Assembly (NCBI RefSeq): GCF_002806945.1
Contig: NZ_NIHC01000003.1
Span: 124,001-188,000 of the forward strand
Direction of reading: 5' to 3'
Length of the DNA stretch: 64,000 bases
Source of the DNA: Marinobacter salexigens
Lineage (GTDB): Bacteria > Pseudomonadota > Gammaproteobacteria > Pseudomonadales > Oleiphilaceae
Positions 1-10,353 of this stretch are shown here, in pieces. The notes beneath the pieces are model-generated. The model was not told the origin of the DNA and did no database searches. It worked only from the letters and a program-made list of their open reading frames with translations. The position numbers and the translations under genes are program-made. The stretch's first letter is position 1, and each line of letters opens with the position of its first letter.

Positions 1-1226
1 CCGAACGAGGTGTGCGTGTTCGTCTTCTATTGGACGATAATGGTATTTCCGGGTTGGATGCTGCCTTGGCCGCGTTGGATACCCACCCGAATATAGAGAT
101 CCGCCTGTTCAATCCGTTTGTGATCCGCAGCCCCAAGTGGATAGGCTTCCTTACCAGCTTCTCGCGCTTGAATCACCGCATGCACAACAAATCCTTCACG
201 GCGGATAATCAGGCCACCATCATTGGTGGGCGCAATATTGCGGATGAGTATTTTGGTGCAGGCTCGGGAGCACTGTTTGCTGACCTGGATGTGCTCGCCA
301 TTGGGCCGATAGTGAGTGAGCTTTCTGATGATTTTGACCGCTATTGGTCCAGTGCCTCCGCTTACCCTGCAGCAACCATCTTGCCGGAAGCTGTTGAGGG
401 CGACTTGGCCAAGGTTGTGGAAACCGCCAGGGAGTGCAGTGCCAGTTCCGAGGCAAGCCAGTACGTGTGTGCGGTGGCTGACTCGGAATTTTTGAAAAAC
501 CTGCTGGATGGCAACCTCAACTTTGTGTGGTCGCCTGTCTCTATGGTAAGCGACGACCCAGCCAAAGTACTGGGGAAAAAACCAAAGAATGGATTAATGA
601 GCCGGCAACTGGCGGAAGCCATGGGTAGCCCGGAACGCTCTATCACACTGGTTTCGCCCTACTTCATACCTACCAAGGCCGGGGTAGAAATGTTCCGCAA
701 TCTTGAACGCCAGGGTGTTCATGTGCGCGTGCTTACCAACTCCCTGGAAGCCAACGACGTTGCCATGGTGCATGCCGGGTATGCGAAATACCGTAAACCA
801 CTCCTGGAAGCAGGCGTGCAACTGTTTGAGTTGCGCAAAGTACCTGGAGAGGAGCCTGTGGAGCGTAAGCTACAAGACAACCTGATGGGTAGCTCGTCTT
901 CCAGCCTTCATGCCAAAACCTTTGCGGTGGACGGCAAAAGGCTGTTTGTAGGTTCGTTCAACTTTGACCCCCGCTCGGTTCATATCAACACCGAGCTGGG
1001 TTTTGTTATTGAGAGCCCGGAACTGACTCAGGTGATAGAAAGCCACTTTGAAGAACAAGCCCGGATAACCGCTTATGAAGTGGTGCTGGACGATGCGGGT
1101 GATTTGCAGTGGATTGAGCGCAATGGTGAAGAGGATATCCGGTACAGCCGTGACCCGGGAACCGGGTTGATAAAGCGTATGATGGTCTCGATGTTTTCAT
1201 TTTTGCCGATTGAGCATTTGTTGTAG
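1..1226 (+). CDS. Phospholipase D / cardiolipin synthase-like protein, 5' truncated by the window edge
   Basis: The frame is open to the first base of the window, so the true start lies upstream; the first in-frame start codon (GTG at 12) is probably internal. The visible 404 residues contain two HKD motifs, HNKSFTADNQ near residue 58 and HAKTFAVDGKRLFVGSFNFD near residue 300. These are the paired catalytic motifs of the PLD superfamily. The stretch SPYFIPTKAGVEMFRNL between them and the spacing are typical of bacterial YmdC/cardiolipin synthase-type transphosphatidylases, which act on membrane phospholipids. The exact substrate cannot be told from the sequence. A weak G/C hairpin without a T-run follows the stop. 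The next gene starts 270 bases later on the same strand and looks unrelated. Confidence 0.85.
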   Translation, partial: ERGVRVRLLLDDNGISGLDAALAALDTHPNIEIRLFNPFVIRSPKWIGFLTSFSRLNHRMHNKSFTADNQATIIGGRNIADEYFGAGSGALFADLDVLAIGPIVSELSDDFDRYWSSASAYPAATILPEAVEGDLAKVVETARECSASSEASQYVCAVADSEFLKNLLDGNLNFVWSPVSMVSDDPAKVLGKKPKNGLMSRQLAEAMGSPERSITLVSPYFIPTKAGVEMFRNLERQGVHVRVLTNSLEANDVAMVHAGYAKYRKPLLEAGVQLFELRKVPGEEPVERKLQDNLMGSSSSSLHAKTFAVDGKRLFVGSFNFDPRSVHINTELGFVIESPELTQVIESHFEEQARITAYEVVLDDAGDLQWIERNGEEDIRYSRDPGTGLIKRMMVSMFSFLPIEHLL

Positions 1227-1496
1227 GGGGATGGCTTTTTAAAAGCTTGCCACCCCTGTACTGCAGCATGTGCCTGAATAAACAGACCTCCGGATTTATT
1301 CCTGATCAGATGGGACCACTTGCCTGGTATAAACGGTTAATGGACTACCCAATACTCGATTCGCTTTTGCCCTTGGAGCTGTTATAACAATCACGTACGC
1401 TATTGATGCGCATCAGTGCGGCATAAAAATCTGCCGCTATACTAGTAGCAACCTAATTTTGATTGTAATAACTCACGTCTGCACCAGGGAAGATCC

Positions 1497-2495
1497 ATGG
1501 CCGGTTCAAACTCCAAAGTTGCCAAGAAACTTTTCATCACTCTTGCTGTTATCGCTGCGATTGCCACAGTCGCTTGGCAGTTCCTGCCGGATAACGACAG
1601 GCTTCCAGAACATATTGCCTCAGGCAATGGTCGTATAGAGGCTACTCAGGTAGACATTGCGACCCGTATACCAGGCCGCTTGCAGAGCTTTTTTGTGGCA
1701 GAGGGCGACCTGATTGATGCCGGTAGTGCAGTTGCTGAAATGGACACCGACGAACTGCAGGCAACCATGGCTGCGGCTCAGGCCACCCTGAATCAGGCAA
1801 TAGAGGCCCGGAAGCTGGCCGAAGCCGTGGTGGTCCAGCGTGAAAGCGAACTCCGGCTGGCCCGGGCCGAACTGGGCCGGATAGAGTCTTTGGTCGATAA
1901 AGGCCATGTCTCCCGCGAGCAGCTTGACCGTGCCCGCACCACTGCAGAAACTGCTGAAGCTGCATTGCAGGCATCGAAGGTTCAGGTAGCCTCGGCCGGT
2001 GCCGGTATTGAAGCAGCGAGAGCCAGCATTCGTAAGGTTCAAACCACCATTGACGACAGCCATCTTGTCAGCCCGATTGGCGGGCGTGTGCTTTACCGTC
2101 TGGCTGAACCGGGCGAGGTGCTGGCGGCCGGAGGCAAGGTGGCAACGGTGATCGATGTTACGGATGTGTACCTCACCATTTTTCTGCCCACCGCCCAGGC
2201 CGGTAAGGTTCGGGTTGGCTCCGAAGCCCGTATTGTCCTGGATGCGTTGCCCGATTACGTGGTGCCGGCGGAGGTGAGTTTTGTGGCGGCCGAGGCCCAG
2301 TTCACACCCAAGGCGGTGGAAACCCGCAGCGAACGTGAGAAGCTGATGTTCCGGGTCCGCATTCGCATCAATCCGGAACTTCTGAAAGCCTACCGTGATC
2401 GGGTTAAAACCGGCGTGCCTGGCGATGCCTATGTACGTGTGGATGAAAGCCAGCCCTGGCCGGAGCATCTGCAAGTGAACCTGCCCAATGGTTGA
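1497..2495 (+). CDS. HlyD-family membrane fusion protein of an ABC exporter
   Basis: A 332-residue periplasmic adaptor. Residues 11-30 form a single N-terminal membrane anchor. They are followed by a lipoyl-like half motif ([18 protein letters not shown]), a long Ala/Glu-rich coiled-coil hairpin (about 90-170), the second lipoyl half ([18 protein letters not shown]) and a beta-barrel region. This is the architecture of the YhiI/YbhG group. Its stop overlaps the next gene by 8 bases, so translation of the adaptor and the ABC subunit is probably coupled. In this group the adaptor joins an inner-membrane ABC pump to an outer-membrane channel; no TolC-like gene is seen here. The exported substrate is unknown. 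Confidence 0.9.
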   Translation: MAGSNSKVAKKLFITLAVIAAIATVAWQFLPDNDRLPEHIASGNGRIEATQVDIATRIPGRLQSFFVAEGDLIDAGSAVAEMDTDELQATMAAAQATLNQAIEARKLAEAVVVQRESELRLARAELGRIESLVDKGHVSREQLDRARTTAETAEAALQASKVQVASAGAGIEAARASIRKVQTTIDDSHLVSPIGGRVLYRLAEPGEVLAAGGKVATVIDVTDVYLTIFLPTAQAGKVRVGSEARIVLDALPDYVVPAEVSFVAAEAQFTPKAVETRSEREKLMFRVRIRINPELLKAYRDRVKTGVPGDAYVRVDESQPWPEHLQVNLPNG

Positions 2496-5253
2496 TAAGC
2501 GTAACGTCGACACTACGAATTCAAAACCGGTTGCCCGGCTAGAGTCGATAAGCCACTACTATGGTAGCCGTACAGCCCTGCAAAACGTCAGCCTGGATCT
2601 TCCTGCTGGTTGCATGGTGGGCCTGATTGGTCCCGACGGAGTGGGCAAGTCTACCTTGATGGGGCTGGTAGCCGGCGCCCGCCAGTTGCAGCAGGGCAGT
2701 TTGCAGGTGCTGGGTGGCGACATGGCCGATTCGCGCTTCCGCAGCGAAGCCGCACCGCGCATTGCCTATATGCCGCAGGGCCTTGGTGGCAACCTCTATC
2801 ACACCCTGACAATCGACGAGAATATCGGCTTTTTTGCGGATCTGTTTGGCCTGCGCGGTAAAGCCCGGGCCGGCCAAATTGACCGTCTGCTGACGGCCAC
2901 CGGGCTGCTCGAGTTCCGTGACCGGCCTGCCGGAAAGCTGTCCGGTGGTATGAAACAGAAGCTGGGTCTGTGCTGCGCACTGATCCACAATCCGGAATTG
3001 TTGATTCTGGACGAGCCCACCACCGGGGTAGATCCGCTTGCCCGTAAACAATTCTGGGACCTGATTGACTCTATCCGCGCTCAGCAACCCATTATGAGCG
3101 TGCTGGTGGCAACCGCCTATATGGAAGAAGCCGAGCGCTTTGACTGGCTGGTTGCCATGGACGGGGCTGCCATACTGGACACTGGCTCACCCCGGGAGCT
3201 GAAGCAGAAAACCGGAACAGACACTCTCGACGAAGCCTTTATTGCCCTGCTGCCAGACGACCGCCAGGAAACCACCGGTACAGATCCGAAAACCGCAGAG
3301 CCGGCCGCAGTTTCAGCCGATGATGTCCCGGCCATAGAAGCCCACAACCTTACCTTGCGCTTCGGCAATTTTACCGCGGTGAAAGACGTCAGCTTCACCA
3401 TCCCCAAGGGCGAAATTTTCGGGTTTCTGGGCTCAAACGGTTGTGGCAAAACCACCACCATGAAAATGCTGACAGGCCTGTTGACGCCTTCTGAGGGCGA
3501 GGTTTTCCTGTTTGGTGCGCCTCTGGATTCCCGCGATCTGAGCACCCGTCAGCGTGTGGGTTATATGTCCCAGTTGTTCTCACTGTACAGCGAGCTGACC
3601 GTGCGCCAGAACCTGGTACTGCACGCCAAGCTGTTTCACCTTGCGCCGGAACGTATTCAGCCCAGACTGAATGAGCTGATCGAAGAGTTTGATTTGGCCG
3701 ATGTTATAGACGAGCTTGCCGGCGATCTGCCGCTGGGTGTGCGACAGCGGTTGTCATTGGCGGTGGCGGTGGTGCACTCGCCGGAGCTGTTGATTCTGGA
3801 TGAGCCTACCTCGGGGGTGGATCCGGGTGCCCGCAACAATTTCTGGCAGCTGCTACTGCGATTATCCCGCGAAGACGGTGTCACCATCTTTATTTCCACA
3901 CATTTTATGAATGAGGGGGAACGCTGCGATCGTATTTCTCTGATGCACGCCGGCGAAGTGTTGGCCTGCGATACCCCTGCCGCCCTGATTCAGCAGGCCG
4001 GAACAGAGAACCTGGAAGGCGCCTTCATGCAAACGCTCGAGGCCGCCGTCGATCCGTCCACAAACCAGGGTGATGGTAGGGTTCTGGGCACCGAGACCGA
4101 GAGCACCTCTGAGCCTCGTCACCGACGCTTCAGCTGGCAAAGGTTGTTGGCATACGCCCGCCGTGAAACCCGCGAACTGCTGCGTGATCCTATCCGCATG
4201 TCGTTTGCGTTTATCGGCTCAGCCTTGTTGATGATGATTCTGGGTTACGGCATCACGCTGGATGTGGAAGATCTGCCCTTTGCGGTTCTGGATCAGGACC
4301 AGAGCCCCCAAAGCCGCGACTACATAGCTGCTGTGTCCGGCTCCCGGTATTTCATTGAGCAACCCGCGCTATCCAATGTGGAAGAACTGGAACGGCGAAT
4401 GCAGTCCGGCGAGCTCAGTTTGGCGCTGGCCATACCGCCGGGTTTCGGTAAGGATCTAAAACGCGGCCGGCCCGCAGATATCGCGGTTTGGGTGGACGGT
4501 GCCATGCCGTTTCGTGGCGAGACCATTCAGGGTTATATACAGGGGTTGCACTTCAGCTATCTGAAAGACCAGGCCCTTCGCACTTATGGCGCGGTACCCG
4601 CTCTGAGCCTTGTATCTATTGAATCCCGCTACCGCTATAACCAGGACTTCCGGAGCCTCGACGCCATGGTGCCGGCGGTTATCCCGATTTTGCTGGTGTT
4701 CATTCCGGCTATCCTCATGGCCTTGGGTATTGTGCGCGAGAAAGAACTGGGTTCAATCACCAATTTGTATGTAACTCCGGTGAACCGGCTGGAGTTTCTG
4801 CTGGGTAAACAGCTGCCCTACATCGGGTTCAGTATGCTGAGCTACGTCAGCCTGGTGGTACTGGCGATATTCTTGTTTGATGTACCCGTGAAGGGGGGCT
4901 TGCTGACCCTGACTCTGGGCGCCCTGCTTTTCGTGGCGGCCACAACCGGTCTGGGTCAGGTCATCTCGGCCTTCGCCTCTACTCAGGTTGCTGCGCTGGC
5001 AGCCACAGCCATCGTCACCATACTGCCCACCATACAGTTCTCGGGCATGACAGAGCCGGTGTCTTCGCTGGAGGGGGTCAGTGCTGTTATCGGTCAGTTC
5101 TGGCCGGCCACCTGGTTTTTGCAGATTAGTCGTGGTGTCTTTACCAAGGGGCTGACGCTTGCTGATCTGCAGCACGCTTTTCTGGTCCTGGGCGCGTTTA
5201 TTCCGGTACTTACGCTGATGTCTGTGTTCCTACTTCGTAAACAGGGGCGTTGA
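2488..5253 (+). CDS. Fused ABC exporter: two ATPase domains plus ABC-2 permease (RbbA/YhiH type)
   Basis: A 921-residue fusion. The first ATPase domain has Walker [10 protein letters not shown] (near 48), signature LSGGMKQKL (near 151) and Walker [13 protein letters not shown]. The second has Walker [10 protein letters not shown] (near 314), a degenerate signature LPLGVRQRL (near 414) and Walker [13 protein letters not shown]. From about residue 570 an ABC-2 permease domain follows, with one TM helix, a large extracytoplasmic loop and a C-terminal bundle of five or so helices. This matches E. coli YhiH/RbbA in order and length. The original RbbA was reported as a ribosome-bound ATPase. The HlyD gene before it and the permease gene after it support a role as exporter, probably of drugs or other small molecules. 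Confidence 0.9.
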   Translation: MVDKRNVDTTNSKPVARLESISHYYGSRTALQNVSLDLPAGCMVGLIGPDGVGKSTLMGLVAGARQLQQGSLQVLGGDMADSRFRSEAAPRIAYMPQGLGGNLYHTLTIDENIGFFADLFGLRGKARAGQIDRLLTATGLLEFRDRPAGKLSGGMKQKLGLCCALIHNPELLILDEPTTGVDPLARKQFWDLIDSIRAQQPIMSVLVATAYMEEAERFDWLVAMDGAAILDTGSPRELKQKTGTDTLDEAFIALLPDDRQETTGTDPKTAEPAAVSADDVPAIEAHNLTLRFGNFTAVKDVSFTIPKGEIFGFLGSNGCGKTTTMKMLTGLLTPSEGEVFLFGAPLDSRDLSTRQRVGYMSQLFSLYSELTVRQNLVLHAKLFHLAPERIQPRLNELIEEFDLADVIDELAGDLPLGVRQRLSLAVAVVHSPELLILDEPTSGVDPGARNNFWQLLLRLSREDGVTIFISTHFMNEGERCDRISLMHAGEVLACDTPAALIQQAGTENLEGAFMQTLEAAVDPSTNQGDGRVLGTETESTSEPRHRRFSWQRLLAYARRETRELLRDPIRMSFAFIGSALLMMILGYGITLDVEDLPFAVLDQDQSPQSRDYIAAVSGSRYFIEQPALSNVEELERRMQSGELSLALAIPPGFGKDLKRGRPADIAVWVDGAMPFRGETIQGYIQGLHFSYLKDQALRTYGAVPALSLVSIESRYRYNQDFRSLDAMVPAVIPILLVFIPAILMALGIVREKELGSITNLYVTPVNRLEFLLGKQLPYIGFSMLSYVSLVVLAIFLFDVPVKGGLLTLTLGALLFVAATTGLGQVISAFASTQVAALAATAIVTILPTIQFSGMTEPVSSLEGVSAVIGQFWPATWFLQISRGVFTKGLTLADLQHAFLVLGAFIPVLTLMSVFLLRKQGR

Positions 5254-6374
5254 TGATGGAATCAATCGTCAATATCTGGAATCTGGGGATGAAAGAGCTG
5301 CGCAGCATCTGGAGCGATAAGGTGCTGCTGGTGTTTGTCGTACTGGCGTTCACCCTGATGGTTTATACCGCTGGCTCCGCCGGTTCCATGGAGCTGAACA
5401 ACACACCCGTTGCCGTAGTAGATGAAGACCAGACCGCGCTGTCTGGCCATATTATCGATTCCTTGCAGCAGCCTTGGTTCCTCGAGCCCGACCACATCAG
5501 CTATGACCAGATAGATACCGTGCTGGATAGCGGGAGCCACACCTTCGCACTGGTGATTCCAGAGGGCTTTGAACGCGACATGCGCACTGGCCGTGTAACC
5601 AGCCTTCAGCTGAATATCGATGCTACACGAATGACCCAGGCCTTTATTGGTTCGCGCTACGTTGAGCAAATGGTCACCCTGGAGGTGGCCGAATTCCTGC
5701 GCAGCGATAGCGGCAGCGCCGCCTTGCCGATCAACCTGGTGGTTCATGCGAGCTTTAACCCGAATCTGGAAGGTACCTGGTTTGGTGGGGTGATGGAACT
5801 GATCACCATGATCACCATGATCAGTATTATTCTGTCGGGTGCTGCGTTGATTCGCGAGCGCGAACACGGCACGGTGGAGCACCTCATGGTGATGCCCATC
5901 CGGCCTTTTGAAATCATGGCTGCAAAAGTGTGGGCCAACGGGCTTATTGTGATGTTGGCTGCCATTTTTTCGGTAATGGTGATTATCCAGCAAGTCCTTG
6001 CGGTGCCGATACAGGGTTCCTTGCTGCTGTTTTTCTTCGGTGCGTTAATCCACCTGTTCTCCACCACCGCCATCGGCATTCTGATCGGCACTGTGGCTCG
6101 CACCATGCCCCAGTTCGGCCTGTTGCTGATACTCACCATTATCCCCCTGCAATTGCTCTCAGGCGGTATAACTCCGCGGGAAAGCATGCCAGACCTGGTG
6201 CAGAACATCATGCTGGCTGCGCCCACTACCCACTTTGTCAGCATGGCGCAAGCCATCCTTTACCGTGGCGCAGGGTTGGATGTGATATGGCCGCAAATGC
6301 TGGCGCTGGGAGGCATAGGAATTGTCTTTTTCAGTGCTGCGTTAGCGCTGTTCAGGCGGCATCTGTCAGTATAG
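5253..6374 (+). CDS. ABC-2 type permease (YhhJ-like)
   Basis: A 373-residue membrane protein: one N-terminal TM helix ([19 protein letters not shown]), a large extracytoplasmic domain, then five C-terminal TM helices, including the conserved [21 protein letters not shown] stretch found just after the first helix of the C-terminal bundle. It is the partner permease of the fused ABC protein upstream. The two genes share one base in a TGATG overlap (ATG at 5253; a TTG at 5250 and an ATG at 5256 are also possible), which indicates translational coupling. It closes the three-gene exporter operon HlyD-ABC-permease. Confidence 0.9.
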   Translation: MMESIVNIWNLGMKELRSIWSDKVLLVFVVLAFTLMVYTAGSAGSMELNNTPVAVVDEDQTALSGHIIDSLQQPWFLEPDHISYDQIDTVLDSGSHTFALVIPEGFERDMRTGRVTSLQLNIDATRMTQAFIGSRYVEQMVTLEVAEFLRSDSGSAALPINLVVHASFNPNLEGTWFGGVMELITMITMISIILSGAALIREREHGTVEHLMVMPIRPFEIMAAKVWANGLIVMLAAIFSVMVIIQQVLAVPIQGSLLLFFFGALIHLFSTTAIGILIGTVARTMPQFGLLLILTIIPLQLLSGGITPRESMPDLVQNIMLAAPTTHFVSMAQAILYRGAGLDVIWPQMLALGGIGIVFFSAALALFRRHLSV

Positions 6375-6445
6375 AGGTGGGTGACCGGCGGATTGATTCG
6401 GCTGGGATTCAGAACGAAGAAGTATGGCTGGGGAAAGGCGGGAAA

Positions 6446-6522
<77 letters not shown>

Positions 6523-6546
6523 ACTAACCGCGGGTATTATACGGAT

Positions 6547-7116
6547 TTACTGGTTTTTTGCCAGTCCCGGGCCTGCTAAAAAGGCATCCGCAAAGGCACT
6601 GAGATTGTCGTATATCGTAACGCTTGCGCCTGGAATCGCCCGGTCTTTCAGGCAGCGTGCCGTGTCTTTTCCATTGCCGGTTCGTACCAGCACAGGCTGG
6701 CAGTGTTCGGCAACGCCAGCTTCCAGATCCTTGCGGCTGTCGCCTACCATGATGGCACCTTTCAGGCTGTCCAGCTGCAGATGGTCACGGATTTGTTCCA
6801 GCAGGCCGGTGCGTGGCTTGCGGCAAACACAATGTTCATCCGGGTGGTGTGGGCAATAGGCGATAAAACTGACGCTGCCACCCAGGGCTTCCAGCAGTTG
6901 CGACATCTTTTCGTGCATACCATCCAGTATATCTGTGCCGTAGAAACCTCGGGCAATACCCGACTGGTTTGTGGCTATTGCAATGCGGTGGCCGGCTTTG
7001 GAAAGCCGGGCCATCGCCTCAATACTGCCGGGAATCGGGCGCCAGTCATCGATTGTGCAAATATAGCTGCCATCGTATTCGTTGATGACCCCGTCCCGGT
7101 CGAGGATGATCAGCAT
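6547..7116 (-). CDS. gmhB: D-glycero-beta-D-manno-heptose 1,7-bisphosphate 7-phosphatase
   Basis: A 189-residue HAD-superfamily phosphatase. Motif I is DRDGVIN (near 7) with the nucleophile aspartate, motif II contains ATNQSGIARG, and motif IV is MVGDSRKDLEAG. The cysteine/histidine set around YCPHHPDEHCVCRKP is the zinc-binding loop that separates GmhB and histidinol phosphatases from other HAD enzymes. The enzyme removes the 7-phosphate in ADP-heptose synthesis for the LPS inner core. It follows glyS with a three-base gap on the same strand, the arrangement seen in Pseudomonas, and tRNA-Pro follows it. Confidence 0.93.
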   Translation of the reverse strand: MLIILDRDGVINEYDGSYICTIDDWRPIPGSIEAMARLSKAGHRIAIATNQSGIARGFYGTDILDGMHEKMSQLLEALGGSVSFIAYCPHHPDEHCVCRKPRTGLLEQIRDHLQLDSLKGAIMVGDSRKDLEAGVAEHCQPVLVRTGNGKDTARCLKDRAIPGASVTIYDNLSAFADAFLAGPGLAKNQ

Positions 7117-7119
7117 GGG

Positions 7120-9201
7120 TCAGCCAGCAGCAGGAAGCAGTGAGATATCAGCAACCCGCAAAAACAGGTTGTGCAGACGGTTCAACAGCGCAAGGCGGTT
7201 GTTCCGCACGGCCTCGTCGTCTGCCATTACCATCACTTCGCTGAAGAAGCTGTCAACCGGATCATGCAGGCTTGCCAATGACTGCAGAGCATTGGCGTAG
7301 TCGCCTTGTTCAAACAGCGGTAGTACCTTCTCAGCCTGCTGGTTTAACTGCTCTGCCAGGGTTTTCTCAGCGGCATCTTGCAGCAATTCGCTGTTAACAG
7401 CTTCGCCCACGCTATCCCCACCCTGCTTGGACAAGATGTTGGAAACCCGCTTGTTGGCGCCGGCAAGTGCCAGAGCTTCTGGCAACTGGCGGAAAGCTTC
7501 CACAGCCTTCACCCGGCGGTCGAAGTCCAGCGGGCGAGTCGGGCGGCGAGCGTGAACGGCGAGGAATACTTCGGCGCTAATGCCGCGCTCTTCGTAGTAA
7601 GCACGGAACCGATCCAACATGTAGTCCACAACATTGGATGCGGTGTTTTGTTCGGTCAGCCCAGTGAAGTTCTCTTCTGCCCATTCACAGCATGTCTGCA
7701 GATCCAGCGGCAGTTCGCGCTCAATGATGATGCGCAGAACGCCCAACGAAGCACGACGCAGAGCGAAGGGGTCACGGGTACCGGAAGGTGGCTGGCCAAT
7801 TCCAAACAGCCCCACCAGAGAGTCCAGGCGATCAGCGATGGCCAGCGCACAACTGGTAAGAGTGGTGGGCAGGCTATCTTTGGCGAAGCGTGGCATGTAT
7901 TGCTCGTTCATAGCCTTGGCAACATCGGCGTGCTCGCCGTCGTCTGCTGCATAGTACTGGCCCATAACGCCTTGCAGGTCGCTGAATTCCAGAACCATCT
8001 CGGTTACGAGATCGGTCTTGGCCAGCATGGCGGCGCGTTCGGCCAGAGCCGGGTCGCTACCAATGGCTTTCGCGATTTTTTGAGCCAGCGCCGCTACCCG
8101 AACAGATTTGTCGTAAATGCTGCCAAGCTTTTCCTGGAAGACAATCGGCTTGAGCCGGTCTACACGGTCTTCCAGGCGAATCTTGCGGTCGTTTTCATAG
8201 AAGAAAGCGGCATCTGAAAGGCGTGGGCGAATTACCTTTTCGTTCCCGGAAACTACCTGGGAAGGGTCTTTGCTCTCAATGTTGGCAACGGTGATAAACA
8301 GCGGCAGCATGTCGCCATTACTGTCTACTACGTGGAAATATTTCTGGTGCTCATCCATGGAGGAAATCAGGGCTTCCGCCGGAACCTCCAGGAAGCGCTT
8401 GTCGAATCGGCCCATGAGCGGCACAGGCCACTCGTTCAGGCCGGTGACTTCATCCAGAAGGTCTTCACTGATTTCTGCTTTGCCGCCTGCTTCAGCTTCG
8501 GCGAGGGCAATAACGCCAGAGCGGATCATTTCCCGACGCTTGGCGAAATCGGCGATGACATAGCCTTCCTGTTCAAGGACAACTTCGTAATCTGCTGGCG
8601 TTGGGATAATCAGTGCTTTCGGGCAATGGAAGCGGTGGCCCAGGGTTTTGTTGCTGGGTGTCAGTTCCATGATGGGCGTATCAATCACTTTGTTGCCGTA
8701 CAGCATCACCAGCCAGTGAACCGGCCGCACAAACTCTGTGCGGTGAGCGCCCCAGCGCATACGCTTGGGAATGGGCAGAGATGCCAGCGACTGATCAACC
8801 AGTCCAGGCAGCAAATCTACGGTGGGCTTACCCTTGTCTACGGTGCGATAAACCAACCAGGCTCCCTTGTCTGTTTCCAGAGTGTCTAACTGATCTGGTG
8901 TTACACCCAGCGACGTTGCGAAACCGGTGAGTGCCCGTGTTGGGTTGCCAGAATCATCAAAGGCGGCTTTAACTGCCGGGCCACGCTTTTCAACGGGCTT
9001 GTCTGGTTGTGCATCGGCCAGATCACGAATACGTACAGCCATTCGGCGAGGTGTGGCAAAGGCTTCTACTTTGCCAAATGCGATACCAGCAGCTTCCAGA
9101 CCTTGGGTAATACCCTGAGTGAACGCATCAGACAGTGGCTTGAGTGATTTCGAGGGCAGTTCTTCAACGCCCAGTTCGACCAGAAAATCCTGCTTTGCCA
9201 T
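7120..9201 (-). CDS. glyS: Glycyl-tRNA synthetase beta subunit
   Basis: A 693-residue protein of the expected length for the beta chain of the bacterial alpha2beta2 glycyl-tRNA synthetase. It begins MAKQDFLVELGVEELPSKSL and contains the conserved segments EFVRPVHWLVMLYGNKVID and SSMDEHQKYFHV. The beta subunit binds tRNA-Gly, while glyQ carries the aminoacylation site. The start lies two bases after the glyQ stop, so the two subunits are made from one transcript; gmhB follows after three bases. Confidence 0.97.
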   Translation of the reverse strand: MAKQDFLVELGVEELPSKSLKPLSDAFTQGITQGLEAAGIAFGKVEAFATPRRMAVRIRDLADAQPDKPVEKRGPAVKAAFDDSGNPTRALTGFATSLGVTPDQLDTLETDKGAWLVYRTVDKGKPTVDLLPGLVDQSLASLPIPKRMRWGAHRTEFVRPVHWLVMLYGNKVIDTPIMELTPSNKTLGHRFHCPKALIIPTPADYEVVLEQEGYVIADFAKRREMIRSGVIALAEAEAGGKAEISEDLLDEVTGLNEWPVPLMGRFDKRFLEVPAEALISSMDEHQKYFHVVDSNGDMLPLFITVANIESKDPSQVVSGNEKVIRPRLSDAAFFYENDRKIRLEDRVDRLKPIVFQEKLGSIYDKSVRVAALAQKIAKAIGSDPALAERAAMLAKTDLVTEMVLEFSDLQGVMGQYYAADDGEHADVAKAMNEQYMPRFAKDSLPTTLTSCALAIADRLDSLVGLFGIGQPPSGTRDPFALRRASLGVLRIIIERELPLDLQTCCEWAEENFTGLTEQNTASNVVDYMLDRFRAYYEERGISAEVFLAVHARRPTRPLDFDRRVKAVEAFRQLPEALALAGANKRVSNILSKQGGDSVGEAVNSELLQDAAEKTLAEQLNQQAEKVLPLFEQGDYANALQSLASLHDPVDSFFSEVMVMADDEAVRNNRLALLNRLHNLFLRVADISLLPAAG

Positions 9202-9203
9202 GA

Positions 9204-10229
9204 TTATGCCTTTCCCTCTGCCTGTGGTGCCTGCTTCGCTTTTTTACCTTTCTTGCCCTTGGCCTTGTTGTCTGCGGCCTCGGCTATGGCCAGCACTTCC
9301 TCGCGCAAGGCTTCCGGAGCTAGCGGGAAGCCGAGCTTGCGGCGGCTGTCGAAGTACGCTTGAGCCACGGCGCGGGCCAGTGTGCGTACCCGCAGGATGA
9401 ATCGCTGGCGCTCGGTAACGGAGATAGCGTGGCGTGCGTCCAACAGGTTGAATGTGTGTGATGCTTTCAGAACTTGCTCGTACGCCGGTAGTGCCAGGCC
9501 AGCGTCGATCAGCCGTGCACTTTCACGCTCGTGAACATCAAAGCTTTGGAACAGAAACTCAACGTCTGCGTGTTCAAAGTTGTAAGTGGACATTTCCACT
9601 TCCTGCTGGTGGAACACGTCGCCGTAAGTGACCACACCATCCGGGCCTTCTGTCCAAATCAGGTCGTAAACACTGTCTACGCCCTGCAGGTACATCGCGA
9701 TACGCTCAAGACCGTAAGTGAGCTCGCCGGTAACCGGGTAGCACTCAAGGCCGCCCACTTGCTGGAAGTAAGTAAACTGGGTGACTTCCATACCGTTCAG
9801 CCAGATTTCCCAGCCCAGGCCCCAGGCACCCAGTGTGGGCGATTCCCAGTTGTCCTCTACAAAGCGGATGTCGTGTACCAATGGGTCCAGACCCAGAGCG
9901 CGCAGCGAATCAAGGTACAGTTCCTGAATGTTGTCAGGAGAAGGCTTGAGCACAACCTGAAACTGGTAATAGTGCTGCAGACGGTTGGGGTTTTCCCCGT
10001 AGCGGCCGTCGGTTGGGCGGCGGCTTGGCTGCACATACGCCGCATTCCAGGTTTCCGGCCCGATTGCGCGCAGGAAGGTGGCCGGGTGGAAAGTACCAGC
10101 ACCCACTTCCATATCCAGGGGCTGAAGTACCACGCAGCCGTGCTGCGCCCAGAAATTCTGCAGAGCCAGAATCAAACCCTGAAAGGTCTTGATGTCTGGT
10201 GTGGAGCTGATTGTTGCCTTCTCTTTCAC
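9204..10229 (-). CDS. glyQ: Glycyl-tRNA synthetase alpha subunit
   Basis: A 341-residue class II aminoacyl-tRNA synthetase subunit. It has the GlyQ signatures [33 protein letters not shown], and [20 protein letters not shown]. It makes glycyl-adenylate and charges tRNA-Gly with GlyS. The C-terminus ends in a Lys/Ala-rich tail (about 318-341, with [12 protein letters not shown]) that is longer than in the E. coli protein (303 residues). It is the first gene of the glyQ-glyS-gmhB group and has a clear -10 box upstream. Confidence 0.97.
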   Translation of the reverse strand: MKEKATISSTPDIKTFQGLILALQNFWAQHGCVVLQPLDMEVGAGTFHPATFLRAIGPETWNAAYVQPSRRPTDGRYGENPNRLQHYYQFQVVLKPSPDNIQELYLDSLRALGLDPLVHDIRFVEDNWESPTLGAWGLGWEIWLNGMEVTQFTYFQQVGGLECYPVTGELTYGLERIAMYLQGVDSVYDLIWTEGPDGVVTYGDVFHQQEVEMSTYNFEHADVEFLFQSFDVHERESARLIDAGLALPAYEQVLKASHTFNLLDARHAISVTERQRFILRVRTLARAVAQAYFDSRRKLGFPLAPEALREEVLAIAEAADNKAKGKKGKKAKQAPQAEGKA

Positions 10230-10296
10230 AACGTATGCCTGCTGGTTCGGTCTGTGTGTGGCCCGCTCACAAGAGGGTCATTCGGGAAAAAGGCGC

Positions 10297-10302
10297 ATTA
10301 TA
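10297..10302 (-). promoter_or_regulatory. -10 box of the glyQS promoter
   Basis: On the minus strand a perfect TATAAT lies 67 bases upstream of the glyQ start, inside the 124-base gap to trkA. It is followed by a GC-rich discriminator (GCGCC), a feature often linked to growth-rate or stringent control. No good -35 box sits at 17 bases; the nearest candidate is the weak TTAGAA at 19. No T-box leader is visible, as expected for a gammaproteobacterium. Confidence 0.55.
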
Positions 10303-10353
10303 CGCGCGCCAACGCGGTATTTCTAAGTGGTCTTCATGATCTTGATCTTCGAA

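Noticed and set aside
1620-2513. A 297-residue open frame on the minus strand opposite the HlyD gene
   Set aside because: It is the antisense shadow of a well-supported gene, rich in His/Gly/Arg and without a ribosome-binding site or family match.
10230-10353. T-box or other riboswitch before glyQ
   Set aside because: The gap is short, has a -10 box 67 bases from the ATG and no T-box sequence or terminator/antiterminator pair.
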